Below, piece after piece: positions 43,740 to 51,753 of a stretch of DNA of 64,000 nucleotides (position 1 is the stretch's first letter; every line of letters begins with the position of its first letter). The notes beneath the pieces were generated by a model, which searched no databases, was not told where the DNA came from, and saw only the letters and a list, made by a program, of their open reading frames with translations. The DNA is taken from NCBI GenBank assembly GCA_021199305.1, contig JAJQIH010000016.1, forward strand, positions 39,750 to 103,749, written 5' to 3'. The stretch is from Ruminococcus sp. (GTDB lineage: Bacteria; Bacillota; Clostridia; Oscillospirales; Ruminococcaceae). The position numbers were made by a program, and so were the translations under genes.

Positions 43740-43768
43740 TTGACTTTTAAAGTTTAATATACTATAAT
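43740..43768 (+). promoter_or_regulatory. Strong promoter with no ORF downstream
   Basis: TTGACT (43740-43745), 17 bp, TATAAT (43763-43768). A terminator follows within about 120 nt and no ORF lies between. Confidence 0.65.
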
Positions 43769-43774
43769 TCAAAT

Positions 43775-43891
43775 GGTGGTATTTTAGATATAAAATATCA
43801 TTCGTTTTGTTGTCTCCTTTCTTTTGTTCTACACAAATTGTTTTTTTATTTTATCTTTGCAGTATCGTTTTCGGTGCTGCTATTTTTTTTT
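43775..43891 (+). ncRNA. Candidate small RNA of about 117 nt
   Basis: Bounded by the promoter at 43740-43768 and an intrinsic terminator: GCAGTATCG/CGGTGCTGC arms (43859-43867, 43872-43880, two G-U pairs), TTTT loop, then a T run (43881-43891). The longest ATG frame is four codons. The middle contains TTGTCTCCTTTCTTTTG, a CU-rich unpaired stretch complementary to AGGAGA-type ribosome-binding sites. birA has its own promoter further on, so this is a separate unit. Confidence 0.5.
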
Positions 43892-43936
43892 GCAATTTTT
43901 AAGCCGCCTTAATTGTCACCTGTTTTTGAAATTTGG

Positions 43937-43965
43937 TTGACAATCTTCAAAAGGCGTGGTATTAT
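43937..43965 (+). promoter_or_regulatory. Promoter of birA-bioY
   Basis: TTGACA (43937-43942), 17 bp, TATTAT (43960-43965). Start near 43972. No clear BirA operator palindrome was recognised. Confidence 0.7.
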
Positions 43966-43994
43966 TTATTGGTACTTAAACGAGGTGCACGGTT

Positions 43995-44963
43995 ATGAGT
44001 ATAAAATCCGAGCTGTTGTCGGCTCTTATAAAAAATGACAAAAGCTTCATATCGGGCGAAAAGCTATCGAAAGAGCTTTTCTGCTCACGAAATGCTATAT
44101 GGAAGGCGGTTAAGTCGCTTGAAGCTGACGGCTTTGAAATTGAAGCTGTAACTAACAAGGGCTATCGCCTGAAAAATCTTGAAAACGTACTTAGCGAGGA
44201 AGTTATCCGACATTATATGGGTAATACTGACGACCTTCAGATAGAGGTTCTCGAGTCGGTTTCTTCGACCAACGACTACTTAAAGGAGCTTGCCGCAAAG
44301 GGAGCGAAGGATAAAACGATTATAGTTTCCTCCCACCAGACAAAGGGCAAGGGCAGGCTTGGCAGAAGCTTTTATTCGCCGGAAAACACAGGCGTATACT
44401 TCAGTATTTTGCTTCGTCCGATGTTTTCGCTTTCCGAGTGTCTTTTGCTTACTACATCCGCTGCTGTTGCCGTAGCGCAAGCGGTAGAGGAAATAACAGG
44501 CAAAAGAGCTTTGATAAAGTGGGTAAACGACGTATATATTGGCGACAGGAAAATTTGCGGAATACTGACAGAAGCTTCCGCAGACGTTGAGAGCGGAGGA
44601 CTTTCATTTGCTGTAGTCGGAATCGGTCTTAATATTTTTGAACCGAAGGGTGGCTTCCCCGAAGAGATCAGGAATATCGCAGGAGCTGTTTTTGAGCGTG
44701 ACGAAACCGCTTCGAGAGCAAGGCTTGTTGCAAGCATTCTTGATAAGTTTCTGGAGTTATACAAGCATCTTCCCGAAAGGACGTTTTTACCAGACTACAT
44801 CGACCGCTCGTTTCTGCTCGGCAAAAGGGTTCGGGTTATAAGCGGCGACAAGGAAAGCGTTGGCACTGCTCTTGAAATTGACAGCGACTGCCGACTTCTG
44901 GTAAGACTTGAAAGCGGCGAAGAGCGCTGGCTTTCATCTGGCGAGGTTTCCGTCAAGCTTTAG
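43995..44963 (+). CDS. birA: Biotin-protein ligase / biotin operon repressor
   Basis: The 322-residue protein has an N-terminal winged helix (about 1-60, GEKLSKELFCSRNAIWKAVKSL...VTNKGYRL), so it can act as a repressor. The ligase domain follows with VSSTNDYLKEL, SHQTKGKGRLGRSFYSP (biotinyl-AMP loop GRGRxGR-like), IKWVNDVYIGDRKICGILTE and GIGLNI, then a small SH3-like C-terminal domain. It attaches biotin to AccB, encoded at 56.9 kb. bioY follows by 26 nt. Confidence 0.95.
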   Translation: MSIKSELLSALIKNDKSFISGEKLSKELFCSRNAIWKAVKSLEADGFEIEAVTNKGYRLKNLENVLSEEVIRHYMGNTDDLQIEVLESVSSTNDYLKELAAKGAKDKTIIVSSHQTKGKGRLGRSFYSPENTGVYFSILLRPMFSLSECLLLTTSAAVAVAQAVEEITGKRALIKWVNDVYIGDRKICGILTEASADVESGGLSFAVVGIGLNIFEPKGGFPEEIRNIAGAVFERDETASRARLVASILDKFLELYKHLPERTFLPDYIDRSFLLGKRVRVISGDKESVGTALEIDSDCRLLVRLESGEERWLSSGEVSVKL

Positions 44964-44989
44964 CGTTGAAGCTTTTACAAGGAGAGAAT

Positions 44990-45556
44990 ATGAATCAAGC
45001 TTTAAAATTTTCAGTTAAAAATATTTGTATCGCAGCTGTGCTTACAGCTCTTTGCTGCGTATTAGCGCCAATGTCCGTTCCGATAGGTCCAGTTCCTATT
45101 TCGCTCGGAACCTTCTGTATTTTCCTGACGGCGGCAATTCTGCCATTTAATTTGTCCTTTATGTCGTCGCTCGTTTACATTCTTATCGGTGCTGTCGGAC
45201 TGCCTGTATTTTCAGGCTTCAAGGGCGGATTTCAGGTTTTGGCAGGCCCTACAGGCGGATATATTGTAGCATACCCTATTATGGCTATCATCGTTTCGCT
45301 TATCACGAGAAGCTTCGTTAAAAAGGGTACAGCCTACCACATTGTAGCAATGGTAGTGTCAATGATTATTGCGCTCGCTTTTTGCTACCTGCTTGGAACT
45401 GTCTGGTTTGTAATTTCAATGGGAACAACTTTCGGCTATGCGCTTTCAGTCTGCGTAATTCCGTTTATCGTAGTTGACCTTATAAAAATTGCCGCAGCGA
45501 CAATTTTAGGCTTCTCGGTAACCAAGGCGCTGAACAAAGCAGGACTTGCTGTTTAA
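44990..45556 (+). CDS. bioY: Biotin ECF transporter substrate-binding protein BioY
   Basis: The 188-residue membrane protein has six hydrophobic segments and the BioY signatures PIGPVPISLGTFCIFLTAAIL, GLPVFSGFKGG and LAGPTGGYIVAYPIMA. It captures biotin for an energy-coupling-factor transporter or acts alone. ATG at 44990 with an AAGGAGAG site is chosen over an upstream ATG. It shares a transcript with birA, so the pair probably forms a biotin-sensing loop. Confidence 0.94.
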   Translation: MNQALKFSVKNICIAAVLTALCCVLAPMSVPIGPVPISLGTFCIFLTAAILPFNLSFMSSLVYILIGAVGLPVFSGFKGGFQVLAGPTGGYIVAYPIMAIIVSLITRSFVKKGTAYHIVAMVVSMIIALAFCYLLGTVWFVISMGTTFGYALSVCVIPFIVVDLIKIAAATILGFSVTKALNKAGLAV

Positions 45557-45598
45557 TCTTTATTTGCGGAGAATCTTATACTGACTGATGTTATCAAT

Positions 45599-45630
45599 CC
45601 CTCTCCCCCAAAACAGGGAGAGGGATTTTT
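45599..45630 (+). terminator. Terminator of birA-bioY
   Basis: CCCTCTCCC and GGGAGAGGG arms (45599-45624) followed by ATTTTT. Confidence 0.8.
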
Positions 45631-45704
45631 ATTAGGATATAAAGGGTACGGAATGCAATCAAATTTGATAGATGAGAATCCAATAAGAACTAATTTTGAC
45701 ATTC

Positions 45705-45850
45705 TTTTTTACGCTTTGTAAAACAGGATGGGCAACACGCATTAAGCTAAGCATAATGCGTTAAGAATTACGAATTAAAAGACACCAGATACTCTCCTCG
45801 CAATCTCTCTATAAGTTGAACCGCAAAGTTTCCTCCAGCACCCCAATTAA
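45705..45850. repeat. Repeat island 4
   Basis: Begins with the end element CGCTTTGTAAAACAGGATGGGC, also present inverted in island 3. Then come GCATTAAGCTAAGCATAATGCG, ATTACGAATT units and the conserved core in forward orientation (45781-45848: GACACCAGATACTCTCCTCG, CAATCTCTCTATAAGTTGAA, CCGCAAAGTTTCCTCCAGCA). Confidence 0.85.
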
Positions 45851-45852
45851 GA

Positions 45853-45918
45853 ATGGGCATATTTTCTACACAAAGAAGTTTTCGTTAATCCCGCTAAAAT
45901 GCCAAGAGCTGTTGCAAA
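45853..45918 (-). pseudogene. Duplicated 3' end of the chromate transporter gene
   Basis: About 66 bp here repeat the last codons and stop region of the 45968-46570 gene (45955-46023) with few substitutions and a 4-bp deletion. A GC-rich palindrome (CCTCCTTCGCC-GAA-GGCGAAGAGG, about 45928-45954) separates the copies. The fragment is too short to function. Confidence 0.85.
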
Positions 45919-45967
45919 TTTTAATGTCCTCCTCCTTCGCCGAAGGCGAAGAGGATGGGCATATTTT

Positions 45968-46570
45968 CTACGCAAAAAAGTTTTCGTTAATCACTCCCGC
46001 TAAGATGCCAAGAGCTGCTGCAATAAGAACCATAAATATCGGGTGAAGCTTTTTCATTATCAGCACAAAGCAAATCGCAAAAATAACTATCGCCGCCCAG
46101 AAGTTAAAGGAAAGCATATAGCTTGCACTTACTCCCAGCGGGAAGAAAACGCCGCTTGCAAGGCTTATAAGAGCCGCTGCAATAAGACCTATTACCGTCG
46201 GGCGAAGTCCATACATCAGACCCGACACTACAGTGCTGCTTTTAAACTGCTTGTAAAACTTCGCTACCAGCAAAATTATTATAAACGACGGCGTAATAAC
46301 TCCGAGCGTTGCGCAAGCGCCGCCGATAATCTTTCCGACAAGTCCGTAATCTGCGCAAACCTGAGAGCCGATATAGGTTGAAATATTTACTGCGAATGTT
46401 CCGGGAGTTGACTCAGAAACTGCAATAAAGTTAATAAGCTCCTCGCCAGACATCCAGTTGTTTGCGGCGATTTCGTCCTGTATAAGCGGAAGCATCGCAT
46501 AGCCGCCGCCGATTGTGAAAAGTCCGATTTTTGCGAACGTCAGAAATAAACGAAGGAAGGTCAGTATCAT
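45968..46570 (-). CDS. Chromate transporter family protein, half-size (second subunit)
   Basis: The 200-residue membrane protein has LFLTFAKIGLFTIGGGYAMLPLIQDEI, the ChrA domain hallmark, EELINFIAVSESTPGTFAVNISTYIGSQ, and about six helices. Half-size ChrA proteins are usually encoded in pairs that form one transporter. Natural substrate in anaerobic Clostridia is uncertain; chromate is the family label only. Its ATG overlaps the stop of its partner by one base. Confidence 0.9.
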   Translation of the reverse strand: MILTFLRLFLTFAKIGLFTIGGGYAMLPLIQDEIAANNWMSGEELINFIAVSESTPGTFAVNISTYIGSQVCADYGLVGKIIGGACATLGVITPSFIIILLVAKFYKQFKSSTVVSGLMYGLRPTVIGLIAAALISLASGVFFPLGVSASYMLSFNFWAAIVIFAICFVLIMKKLHPIFMVLIAAALGILAGVINENFFA

Positions 46571-47139
46571 TACTTATCCTCCTTTGTTTTCTTATTTCTT
46601 GTAAGCGACGCTACAAGTCCTATAACGGCGCAAACCACCAATATTATTATCAGGTTTACGTCTAAAAAAACCGAGGCTACAAGCGATACTGCCATTAAAA
46701 TATATGCTAAAATATCCTTCGGGCATTGCTTGAACATTGTAATCATTGCCTTTGCAATAAGCGCTAAAACGCCCGCTCTTATTCCCATAAAAGCGTACTG
46801 CACGTACTTTTGCGTTTCAAACCAGCCGAGTATTCCCGAAATTATAAGAATAAAAATATACGGCGGTATGATAAGTCCGACGGTTGCGGAAAAAGCTCCC
46901 CAGAAGCCTGCTATCTGCTGACCTATAAAGGTTGCGGAATTTACTGAAATTGCTCCCGGCGTCGACTGACTTATCGCCATAATATCAAGTATATCGTCCT
47001 TTTCGATATAGTGGTGTTTGTCGACAAATTCCCTTTGCATAATCGGTATCATTGCGTATCCACCGCCAAAGGTAAACGCTCCGATTTTCATAAATTGCAG
47101 GAATAGTGACAGGCACTTTCTCCATTTGCTTTCTTTCAT
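46570..47139 (-). CDS. Chromate transporter family protein, half-size (first subunit)
   Basis: The 189-residue membrane protein is homologous to its partner: FLQFMKIGAFTFGGGYAMIPIMQREFVDK, ILDIMAISQSTPGAISVNSATFIGQQ and a helix-rich C-terminal half. The two genes overlap by one base (TAATG), indicating coupled translation and a heterodimer. An AAAGGAGAG site precedes the ATG. An array of CTAG repeats begins about 20 nt upstream. Confidence 0.9.
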   Translation of the reverse strand: MKESKWRKCLSLFLQFMKIGAFTFGGGYAMIPIMQREFVDKHHYIEKDDILDIMAISQSTPGAISVNSATFIGQQIAGFWGAFSATVGLIIPPYIFILIISGILGWFETQKYVQYAFMGIRAGVLALIAKAMITMFKQCPKDILAYILMAVSLVASVFLDVNLIIILVVCAVIGLVASLTRNKKTKEDK

Positions 47140-47161
47140 ACTGGTTCTCTCCTTTTAGTTG

Positions 47162-47254
47162 CTAGTTGCTAGATACTAGATTCCTGCTATATTACTTTTG
47201 TGGGAAACACGCTCTAGCTTCTAGCCTTCTAGGCATCTAGTCACTAGTAGCTAG
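47162..47254. repeat. CTAG-rich short-period array
   Basis: Nine CTAG tetramers occur in 93 bp, spaced mostly 7-8 nt apart, in two groups (47162-47179 and 47213-47254). CTAG is rare in most bacterial DNA, so the cluster is striking. No gene is present. Confidence 0.7.
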
Positions 47255-47278
47255 ATTGCTACGTGATGTTGTGAGTCG

Positions 47279-47310
47279 TTTCTTTCTCCGCCCCTTCGGG
47301 GTTGGAGAGG
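47279..47310. repeat. GC-rich palindrome
   Basis: TCTCC-GCCCC-TTC-GGGG-TTGGAGA with a preceding GTTTCTT. It resembles the GTTTCT-led palindromes at 22.2, 47.8, 62.4 and 63.9 kb. Confidence 0.6.
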
Positions 47311-47339
47311 AGCAACTTTACCAATCGCTTTTTCCGCCT

Positions 47340-47466
47340 CGTAAATAGAATGGGCAACGAAGCGTTTTGCGTAGAATATTGCGACAAGCATTTGGCAACA
47401 AAGTTGCCTAGCGTTATGCGAAGCATAATGCGTTACGCATTACGAATTACGAATTACGAATTGCTC
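47340..47466. repeat. Repeat island 5a
   Basis: Contains the ATAGAATGGGCAACGAAGCG element, GCGACAAGCATT, GGCAAC-AAA-GTTGCC, the perfect mini-palindrome TTATGC-GAA-GCATAA (47414-47428), and an array of ATTACGAATTACG units to 47463. Confidence 0.85.
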
Positions 47467-47569
47467 TGCCCTGAAAGGGCGAGCTTCCAGCTTCTAGTAT
47501 AACATAATTTTTTCCAATTACAAGAGAGGTCGGGAAAATTTTACGTTTGATGAATAAGTCCCTCACCGC

Positions 47570-47930
47570 CCCACATATTGCGTGCTGTCTAAGAACTGAT
47601 TTTAATCAAGTTCATTTTAAATCATACACGGCACGCAGCAGGATCAATACGGCGGGAGCAAGCCCCCGCCCTACAGATGGTACTATAAAAATAGAGGGCG
47701 ACAAGCATTTCGAAGTTTAATGCGTGTTACTGCGAAGCATAATGCATTACGAATTGAATTAGCCGAAGGTTTTTATATTTGACAAAAATGTTTCTCTCTC
47801 ACCCCGCCGCCGGCGGGGGGGAGAGAAACAAACTTCCTGATCCCTTTACTAAAAATTTAAAATTGCATTGCAAAGTCGCCTCCAGCACCCCAATTACGCA
47901 TTACGAATTACGAATTATGAATTGGCTTAG
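47570..47930. repeat. Repeat island 5b
   Basis: Includes a TGCGTGC/GCACGCA hairpin (about 47579-47636), a GGCGGGAGCAAGCCCCCGCC palindrome (about 47652-47671), AGGGCGACAAGCATT, imperfect mini-palindromes with GAA loops, the CTCTCACCCCGCC-GCC-GGCGGGGGG palindrome (about 47795-47828), a truncated core (GCAAAGTCGCCTCCAGCACC, 47869-47895) and ATTACG units. No gene in 47140-48111. Confidence 0.75.
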
Positions 47931-47997
47931 CCCTGTTTTTTACATTATGCACAAAAATCCCGCTCATTTCTTGTGCATTTTAACAGTAATCTCGTTC

Positions 47998-48026
47998 TTG
48001 TAATTTTCACATAAATTTACTATAAT
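47998..48026 (+). promoter_or_regulatory. Promoter of fucO
   Basis: TTGTAA (47998-48003), 17 bp, TATAAT (48021-48026). Start near 48033 leaves a leader of about 80 nt with a GGGAG/CTTCCC hairpin (about 48040-48062). Confidence 0.65.
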
Positions 48027-48111
48027 ATATATAGAACCCGTTGGGAGTGTAAAATCTTCCCGATGGTGGTATAACTGCTTTACAAAATTTTATAAAAAGG
48101 AGATTTTTAAA

Positions 48112-49257
48112 ATGGCAAGAATGATTTTAAACGAAACATCCTATTTTGGCGCAGGCTCAATAGGCGAAATTGTTGGCGAGGTTAAAAAGCGTGGCTTTAA
48201 GAAAACTCTCGTTGTTACAGACCCTGACCTTGTAAAATTCGGAGTAACACAAAAGGTTACCAAGCTTCTTGACGAGGCTGGACATCCTTACGAAATTTTC
48301 TCAGACGTCAAGGCTAACCCAACTGTAACTGTTGTTAAAAACGGAATCGCAGCTTTCAAGGCAGCAGAAGCTGATTCACTTATCGCTATCGGCGGCGGCT
48401 CAGCAATGGATACTGCCAAGGCTATCGGAATTATTATCGCAAACCCTGAATACAGCGATGTAACATCACTTGAAGGCGCAGTTGATACAAAGAATCCTTG
48501 CGTTCCTATTATTGCCGTTCCAACAACAGCAGGAACAGCCGCTGAGGTAACAATCAACTACGTTATTACAGACGAAGAGAAGAAGAGAAAGTTCGTTTGC
48601 GTTGACCCACACGACATTCCAGTCGTTGCAGTAATCGACAGCGATATGATGTCTTCAATGCCAAAGGGACTTACAGCTTCAACCGGTATGGACGCTCTTA
48701 CTCACGCTATTGAGGGTTACACAACTCTCGCTGCTTGGGAGCTTACAGATATGATGCACTTGAAGGCTATTGAAATCATTTCAAGATCGCTTCGCTCGGC
48801 AGTAGCTAACGAACCAAAGGGCAGAGAGGATATGGCTCTCGGTCAGTATGTTGCAGGAATGGGATTCTCAAATGTAGGACTTGGAGTTGTTCACGGAATG
48901 GCTCACCCACTCGGCGCATTCTACGACACACCTCACGGAGTTGCAAACGCTGTTCTTTTGCCTTATGTTATGGAGTATAACGCACCATATACAGGCGAAA
49001 AGTTCAAGGACATCGCTGAGGCTATGGGCGTTGACACAACAGGTATGGATCAGGACGCTTACAGAAAGGCAGCAGTTGACGCTGTTAAACAGCTTTCAAA
49101 GGACGTTGGTATTCCTGAAAAGCTTCACGAGATAGGCGTTAAGGAAGAGGACCTTCCAGCTCTTGCAGAGTCTGCTTTTGCTGACGTTTGCACAGGCGGA
49201 AATCCAAGACCTTGCACAGTAGAGTCAATCTTAGAGCTTTACAAGACAGCATATTAA
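48112..49257 (+). CDS. fucO: Lactaldehyde reductase (1,2-propanediol oxidoreductase)
   Basis: The 381-residue iron-dependent group III alcohol dehydrogenase is strikingly close to E. coli FucO: RMILNETSYFG start, LIAIGGGSAMDTAKAIGII (NAD loop), TTAGTAAEVTINYVITDEEK, VDPHDIPVVAVID, and the metal-binding region MGFSNVGLGVVHGMAHPLGA with PHGVANA. It reduces L-lactaldehyde from FucA to 1,2-propanediol with NADH. It is single-gene and 21 kb from the other fuc genes. Confidence 0.93.
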   Translation: MARMILNETSYFGAGSIGEIVGEVKKRGFKKTLVVTDPDLVKFGVTQKVTKLLDEAGHPYEIFSDVKANPTVTVVKNGIAAFKAAEADSLIAIGGGSAMDTAKAIGIIIANPEYSDVTSLEGAVDTKNPCVPIIAVPTTAGTAAEVTINYVITDEEKKRKFVCVDPHDIPVVAVIDSDMMSSMPKGLTASTGMDALTHAIEGYTTLAAWELTDMMHLKAIEIISRSLRSAVANEPKGREDMALGQYVAGMGFSNVGLGVVHGMAHPLGAFYDTPHGVANAVLLPYVMEYNAPYTGEKFKDIAEAMGVDTTGMDQDAYRKAAVDAVKQLSKDVGIPEKLHEIGVKEEDLPALAESAFADVCTGGNPRPCTVESILELYKTAY

Positions 49258-49270
49258 AAATCTGACTTAA

Positions 49271-49296
49271 ATCCCCCGACTTCGGGGGATTTTTAA
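49271..49296 (+). terminator. Terminator of fucO
   Basis: ATCCCCCGA-CT-TCGGGGGAT hairpin followed by TTTT. Confidence 0.85.
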
Positions 49297-49320
49297 GTTT
49301 TACACAAAATATTTAGGATT

Positions 49321-49432
49321 CGTATTTCAAAATAAATAAAAAAGAGAAAATACAGAGAGTCAAACCATATCATTTCCGCCGCCGGCGGAAACAATATGAC
49401 CGGCATTGTATTTCAAAATAAGTAAATTTGAG
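49321..49432. repeat. Direct repeat flanking a GC palindrome
   Basis: GTATTTCAAAATAAATAAA (about 49321-49341) recurs as GTATTTCAAAATAAGTAAA (about 49408-49427). Between them lies the palindrome TTTCCGCCG-CCGGCGGAAA (about 49373-49392) inside ATATCA...AATATGA. Confidence 0.6.
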
Positions 49433-49457
49433 AAATCGCAAAAGAGCTTACTATACG
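49428..49457 (+). promoter_or_regulatory. Possible promoter of the first lipoprotein gene
   Basis: TTGAGA (49428-49433), 18 bp, TATACG (49452-49457). Confidence 0.35.
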
Positions 49458-49526
49458 GGCGGCGAGAAAACACCCTGCTCGCCTTGTATTAAAACAAACA
49501 AAAATCAAATAAGAGGAGGAATTTAT

Positions 49527-50519
49527 ATGAAAAAATTACTGAGCATTATTTTAGCTCTCGCTCTGACAGCTTCTTTGGTCGCTTGCGACAGCGACGACGA
49601 CACGGACGTTAAAATGCCCGACGTTTCAAGCGAAAGCGAAGCGCTTACTTACGAGGAAGCCATAGAGCCGTTTGTTGCAAGCGAGGAAATTCAGACACTT
49701 CAGCAAAAAGCAAACGAGCTTTATGTTCATCTCGAGTGCATTATCGCTTACTATTGCGGCTGGAATCCGTATTCAGCTACCGACGACAACGGCGTTACTA
49801 TTACCACAGAGGACGGCATTTCCGACGACTTAAAGGTAATTGAAGATTATCTCGACTCAAGCGACCAGTATGTAACTACTGCGAGCGGACTTTCCAACGC
49901 TATGGTAAGAGATGCCTACATCTCGTTTTCTGACACTACCCGTGAAATGTACAGCTCTCTTGCAGACAGAAACGGCGAAATCTCATCAGATGAGGGAACT
50001 ATGGAAGAAGCGTTAAGCCTTACAAAGCTCGGTCTTTACAATATGGTTCTGCAGTCCGCTGCTGTTGATGAGAGCAGAGCGAGCGACTATCTTCACGATT
50101 ACGTTTACGCCGTTCAGCAATTGTTCACTGTTGCCGAAGCGTACTGTATGCTTTCGACTGAAGAAGCTATTGCAAACACTACTATGGGTCTGGATTCCAC
50201 AAGCTTTTCAAGCAGAGCGTTGTCTTTGATGAATTCGTATCTTAGCGCTGTAAACTTTTCTAATGATGCATCAGGTATTGACATTTCCTACATAACCACT
50301 ACCATTAACTCGTTCCTTGTCTATCAGCCAAACATTGAAGCGATAGAAGCCGAAGCTTACGAGGGCGATTCGCAAAAGCAAGCACAGCTTGAAGACTTCT
50401 TTGAACAAGCTACAAAGCTCTATAATACTCTTGTTGCGACACCACCGTCATTTGGCGACGAAAGCTATATTGAGAAGAACGAGTTTGATGTAGACTCTCT
50501 CGGCGCATCGAATTTCTAA
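49527..50519 (+). CDS. Lipoprotein, unknown function (paralogue 1)
   Basis: The 330-residue protein has signal peptide MKKLLSIILALALTASLVAC with the lipobox Cys at 20, so it is an outer-face lipoprotein. The mature part is acidic and mostly helical, with SESEALTYEEAIEPF near the N terminus and YEGDSQKQAQLEDFFEQATKLYNTL near the C terminus. No family was recognised. ATG at 49527 with a GAGGAGGAATT site is chosen over an upstream in-frame start that lacks one. A paralogue follows. Confidence 0.8.
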   Translation: MKKLLSIILALALTASLVACDSDDDTDVKMPDVSSESEALTYEEAIEPFVASEEIQTLQQKANELYVHLECIIAYYCGWNPYSATDDNGVTITTEDGISDDLKVIEDYLDSSDQYVTTASGLSNAMVRDAYISFSDTTREMYSSLADRNGEISSDEGTMEEALSLTKLGLYNMVLQSAAVDESRASDYLHDYVYAVQQLFTVAEAYCMLSTEEAIANTTMGLDSTSFSSRALSLMNSYLSAVNFSNDASGIDISYITTTINSFLVYQPNIEAIEAEAYEGDSQKQAQLEDFFEQATKLYNTLVATPPSFGDESYIEKNEFDVDSLGASNF

Positions 50520-50547
50520 CGCTTTTACCGTGAACTAGTCGTTAATT

Positions 50548-50672
50548 ACGCATAATGCAGGATAGAATATGGCGACAAGCATTTTGAGATGATGACAGGG
50601 GCAACGAAGTTGCCAAGCGTTATGCGAAGCATAATGCGTTACGCATTACGCATTAAGAATTACGCATTAGAT
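50548..50672. repeat. Repeat island 6 between the lipoprotein paralogues
   Basis: Contains GGATAGAATATGGCGACAAG, the perfect palindrome GGCAAC-GAA-GTTGCC (50600-50614), the perfect mini-palindrome TTATGC-GAA-GCATAA (50620-50634) and an ATTACGCATTACGCATTA array. Confidence 0.85.
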
Positions 50673-50687
50673 AAAGGGGGTCTTTAT

Positions 50688-51698
50688 ATGAAAAAATTAC
50701 TGAGCATTATTTTAGCTCTCGCTCTGACGGCTTCTTTTGTCGCCTGCGACAGCGAAGAAGCGGACAAAGAGGTTAAAATACCCGACGTTTCAAGTGAAAG
50801 CGAAGCGCTAACTTACGAGGAAGCTATAGAACCATTTGCAGAAAGCGAAGAGATAATAGTTCTACAACAAAAAACGCAGGAACTATACTTTCGTTTTGAA
50901 TGTATCCTTCACTATTATTACGGTTGGGGTCTATTTTCTTTTACCGACGAAAACGGCATTACTATTACCACAGAGGACGGAATTACCGACGATATGAACG
51001 CTATCTCTGAATATCTGGATTCCTGCAACCAGTATGTGACTGCTGCGAGCGAAATTTCAAACGCAATGTTCAGGGACGCATACATTTCATTTTCAGATGC
51101 CTCTCGTGAGCTATACGATATGCTTGCTGAAAGAAACGGTGTAATTCCCGCAGACAAAGAAACCATTACCGAATCGGCTATCTTTACCAGTCTTGGACTT
51201 TACAATTTGGTGCTTAACAGTTCCATTATTGACGAAAGCAGAGCGATCTATTATATTTCAGATTATTCTCATACGCTTGAGAATTTGTTCGCTATTGTTG
51301 AAGTATATTGCAGGCTTTACGACGAAGACGATTATGAAAGAGTTTCTGAAGACAGTGAAACGTCAGTCTTTTATCATAGAGCAAGCCAACTTCTCTGGAT
51401 TTATCTGGACGGTGTTACCCTCTCTCACGACGCATCTGAAATCGACATAACTTATATTACTTCCACGCTGGGTTACTTTTTAGCCTACAAGCCGAACATT
51501 GAAGCGATAGGCATTGAAGCTTACGAGGGCGATTCGCAAAAGCAAGCACAGCTTGACGACTTCTTTGAACAAGCCACAAAGCTCTACAACACGCTGGTTG
51601 CGTTTCCGCCTACCTTCGGCGACGAGAGCTATATCGAGAAGAACGAATTTGATGTGGATGTGATCGAGGAGCTTGTAAAGAAGATTAATGAAGATTAA
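50688..51698 (+). CDS. Lipoprotein, unknown function (paralogue 2)
   Basis: The 336-residue protein has signal peptide MKKLLSIILALALTASFVAC, identical to its neighbour except at one residue (F for L). The first 60 and last 60 residues are nearly the same as in paralogue 1 (DVSSESEALTYEEAIEPF; YEGDSQKQAQLDDFFEQATK), while the middle has diverged. This pattern suggests tandem duplication with the ends conserved. Function unknown. Start at 50688 follows AAAGGGGG. Confidence 0.8.
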   Translation: MKKLLSIILALALTASFVACDSEEADKEVKIPDVSSESEALTYEEAIEPFAESEEIIVLQQKTQELYFRFECILHYYYGWGLFSFTDENGITITTEDGITDDMNAISEYLDSCNQYVTAASEISNAMFRDAYISFSDASRELYDMLAERNGVIPADKETITESAIFTSLGLYNLVLNSSIIDESRAIYYISDYSHTLENLFAIVEVYCRLYDEDDYERVSEDSETSVFYHRASQLLWIYLDGVTLSHDASEIDITYITSTLGYFLAYKPNIEAIGIEAYEGDSQKQAQLDDFFEQATKLYNTLVAFPPTFGDESYIEKNEFDVDVIEELVKKINED

Positions 51699-51712
51699 CG
51701 GATAAAAAACAA

Positions 51713-51753
51713 CCCCGTCAGGGAATTTTACGATTTCCTTGACGGGGATTTTT
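51713..51753. terminator. Bidirectional terminator between lipoprotein 2 and fabD
   Basis: CCCCGTCAGGGAA and TTCC(TT)GACGGGG arms (51713-51747), followed by ATTTTT on plus and preceded by A residues that give a T tract on minus. Confidence 0.75.

Noticed and set aside
47302..47502. Short frame with a translated ITNYELL-type pattern
   Set aside because: It is a translation of the ATTACG repeat array. Such frames recur in several islands and are not genes.
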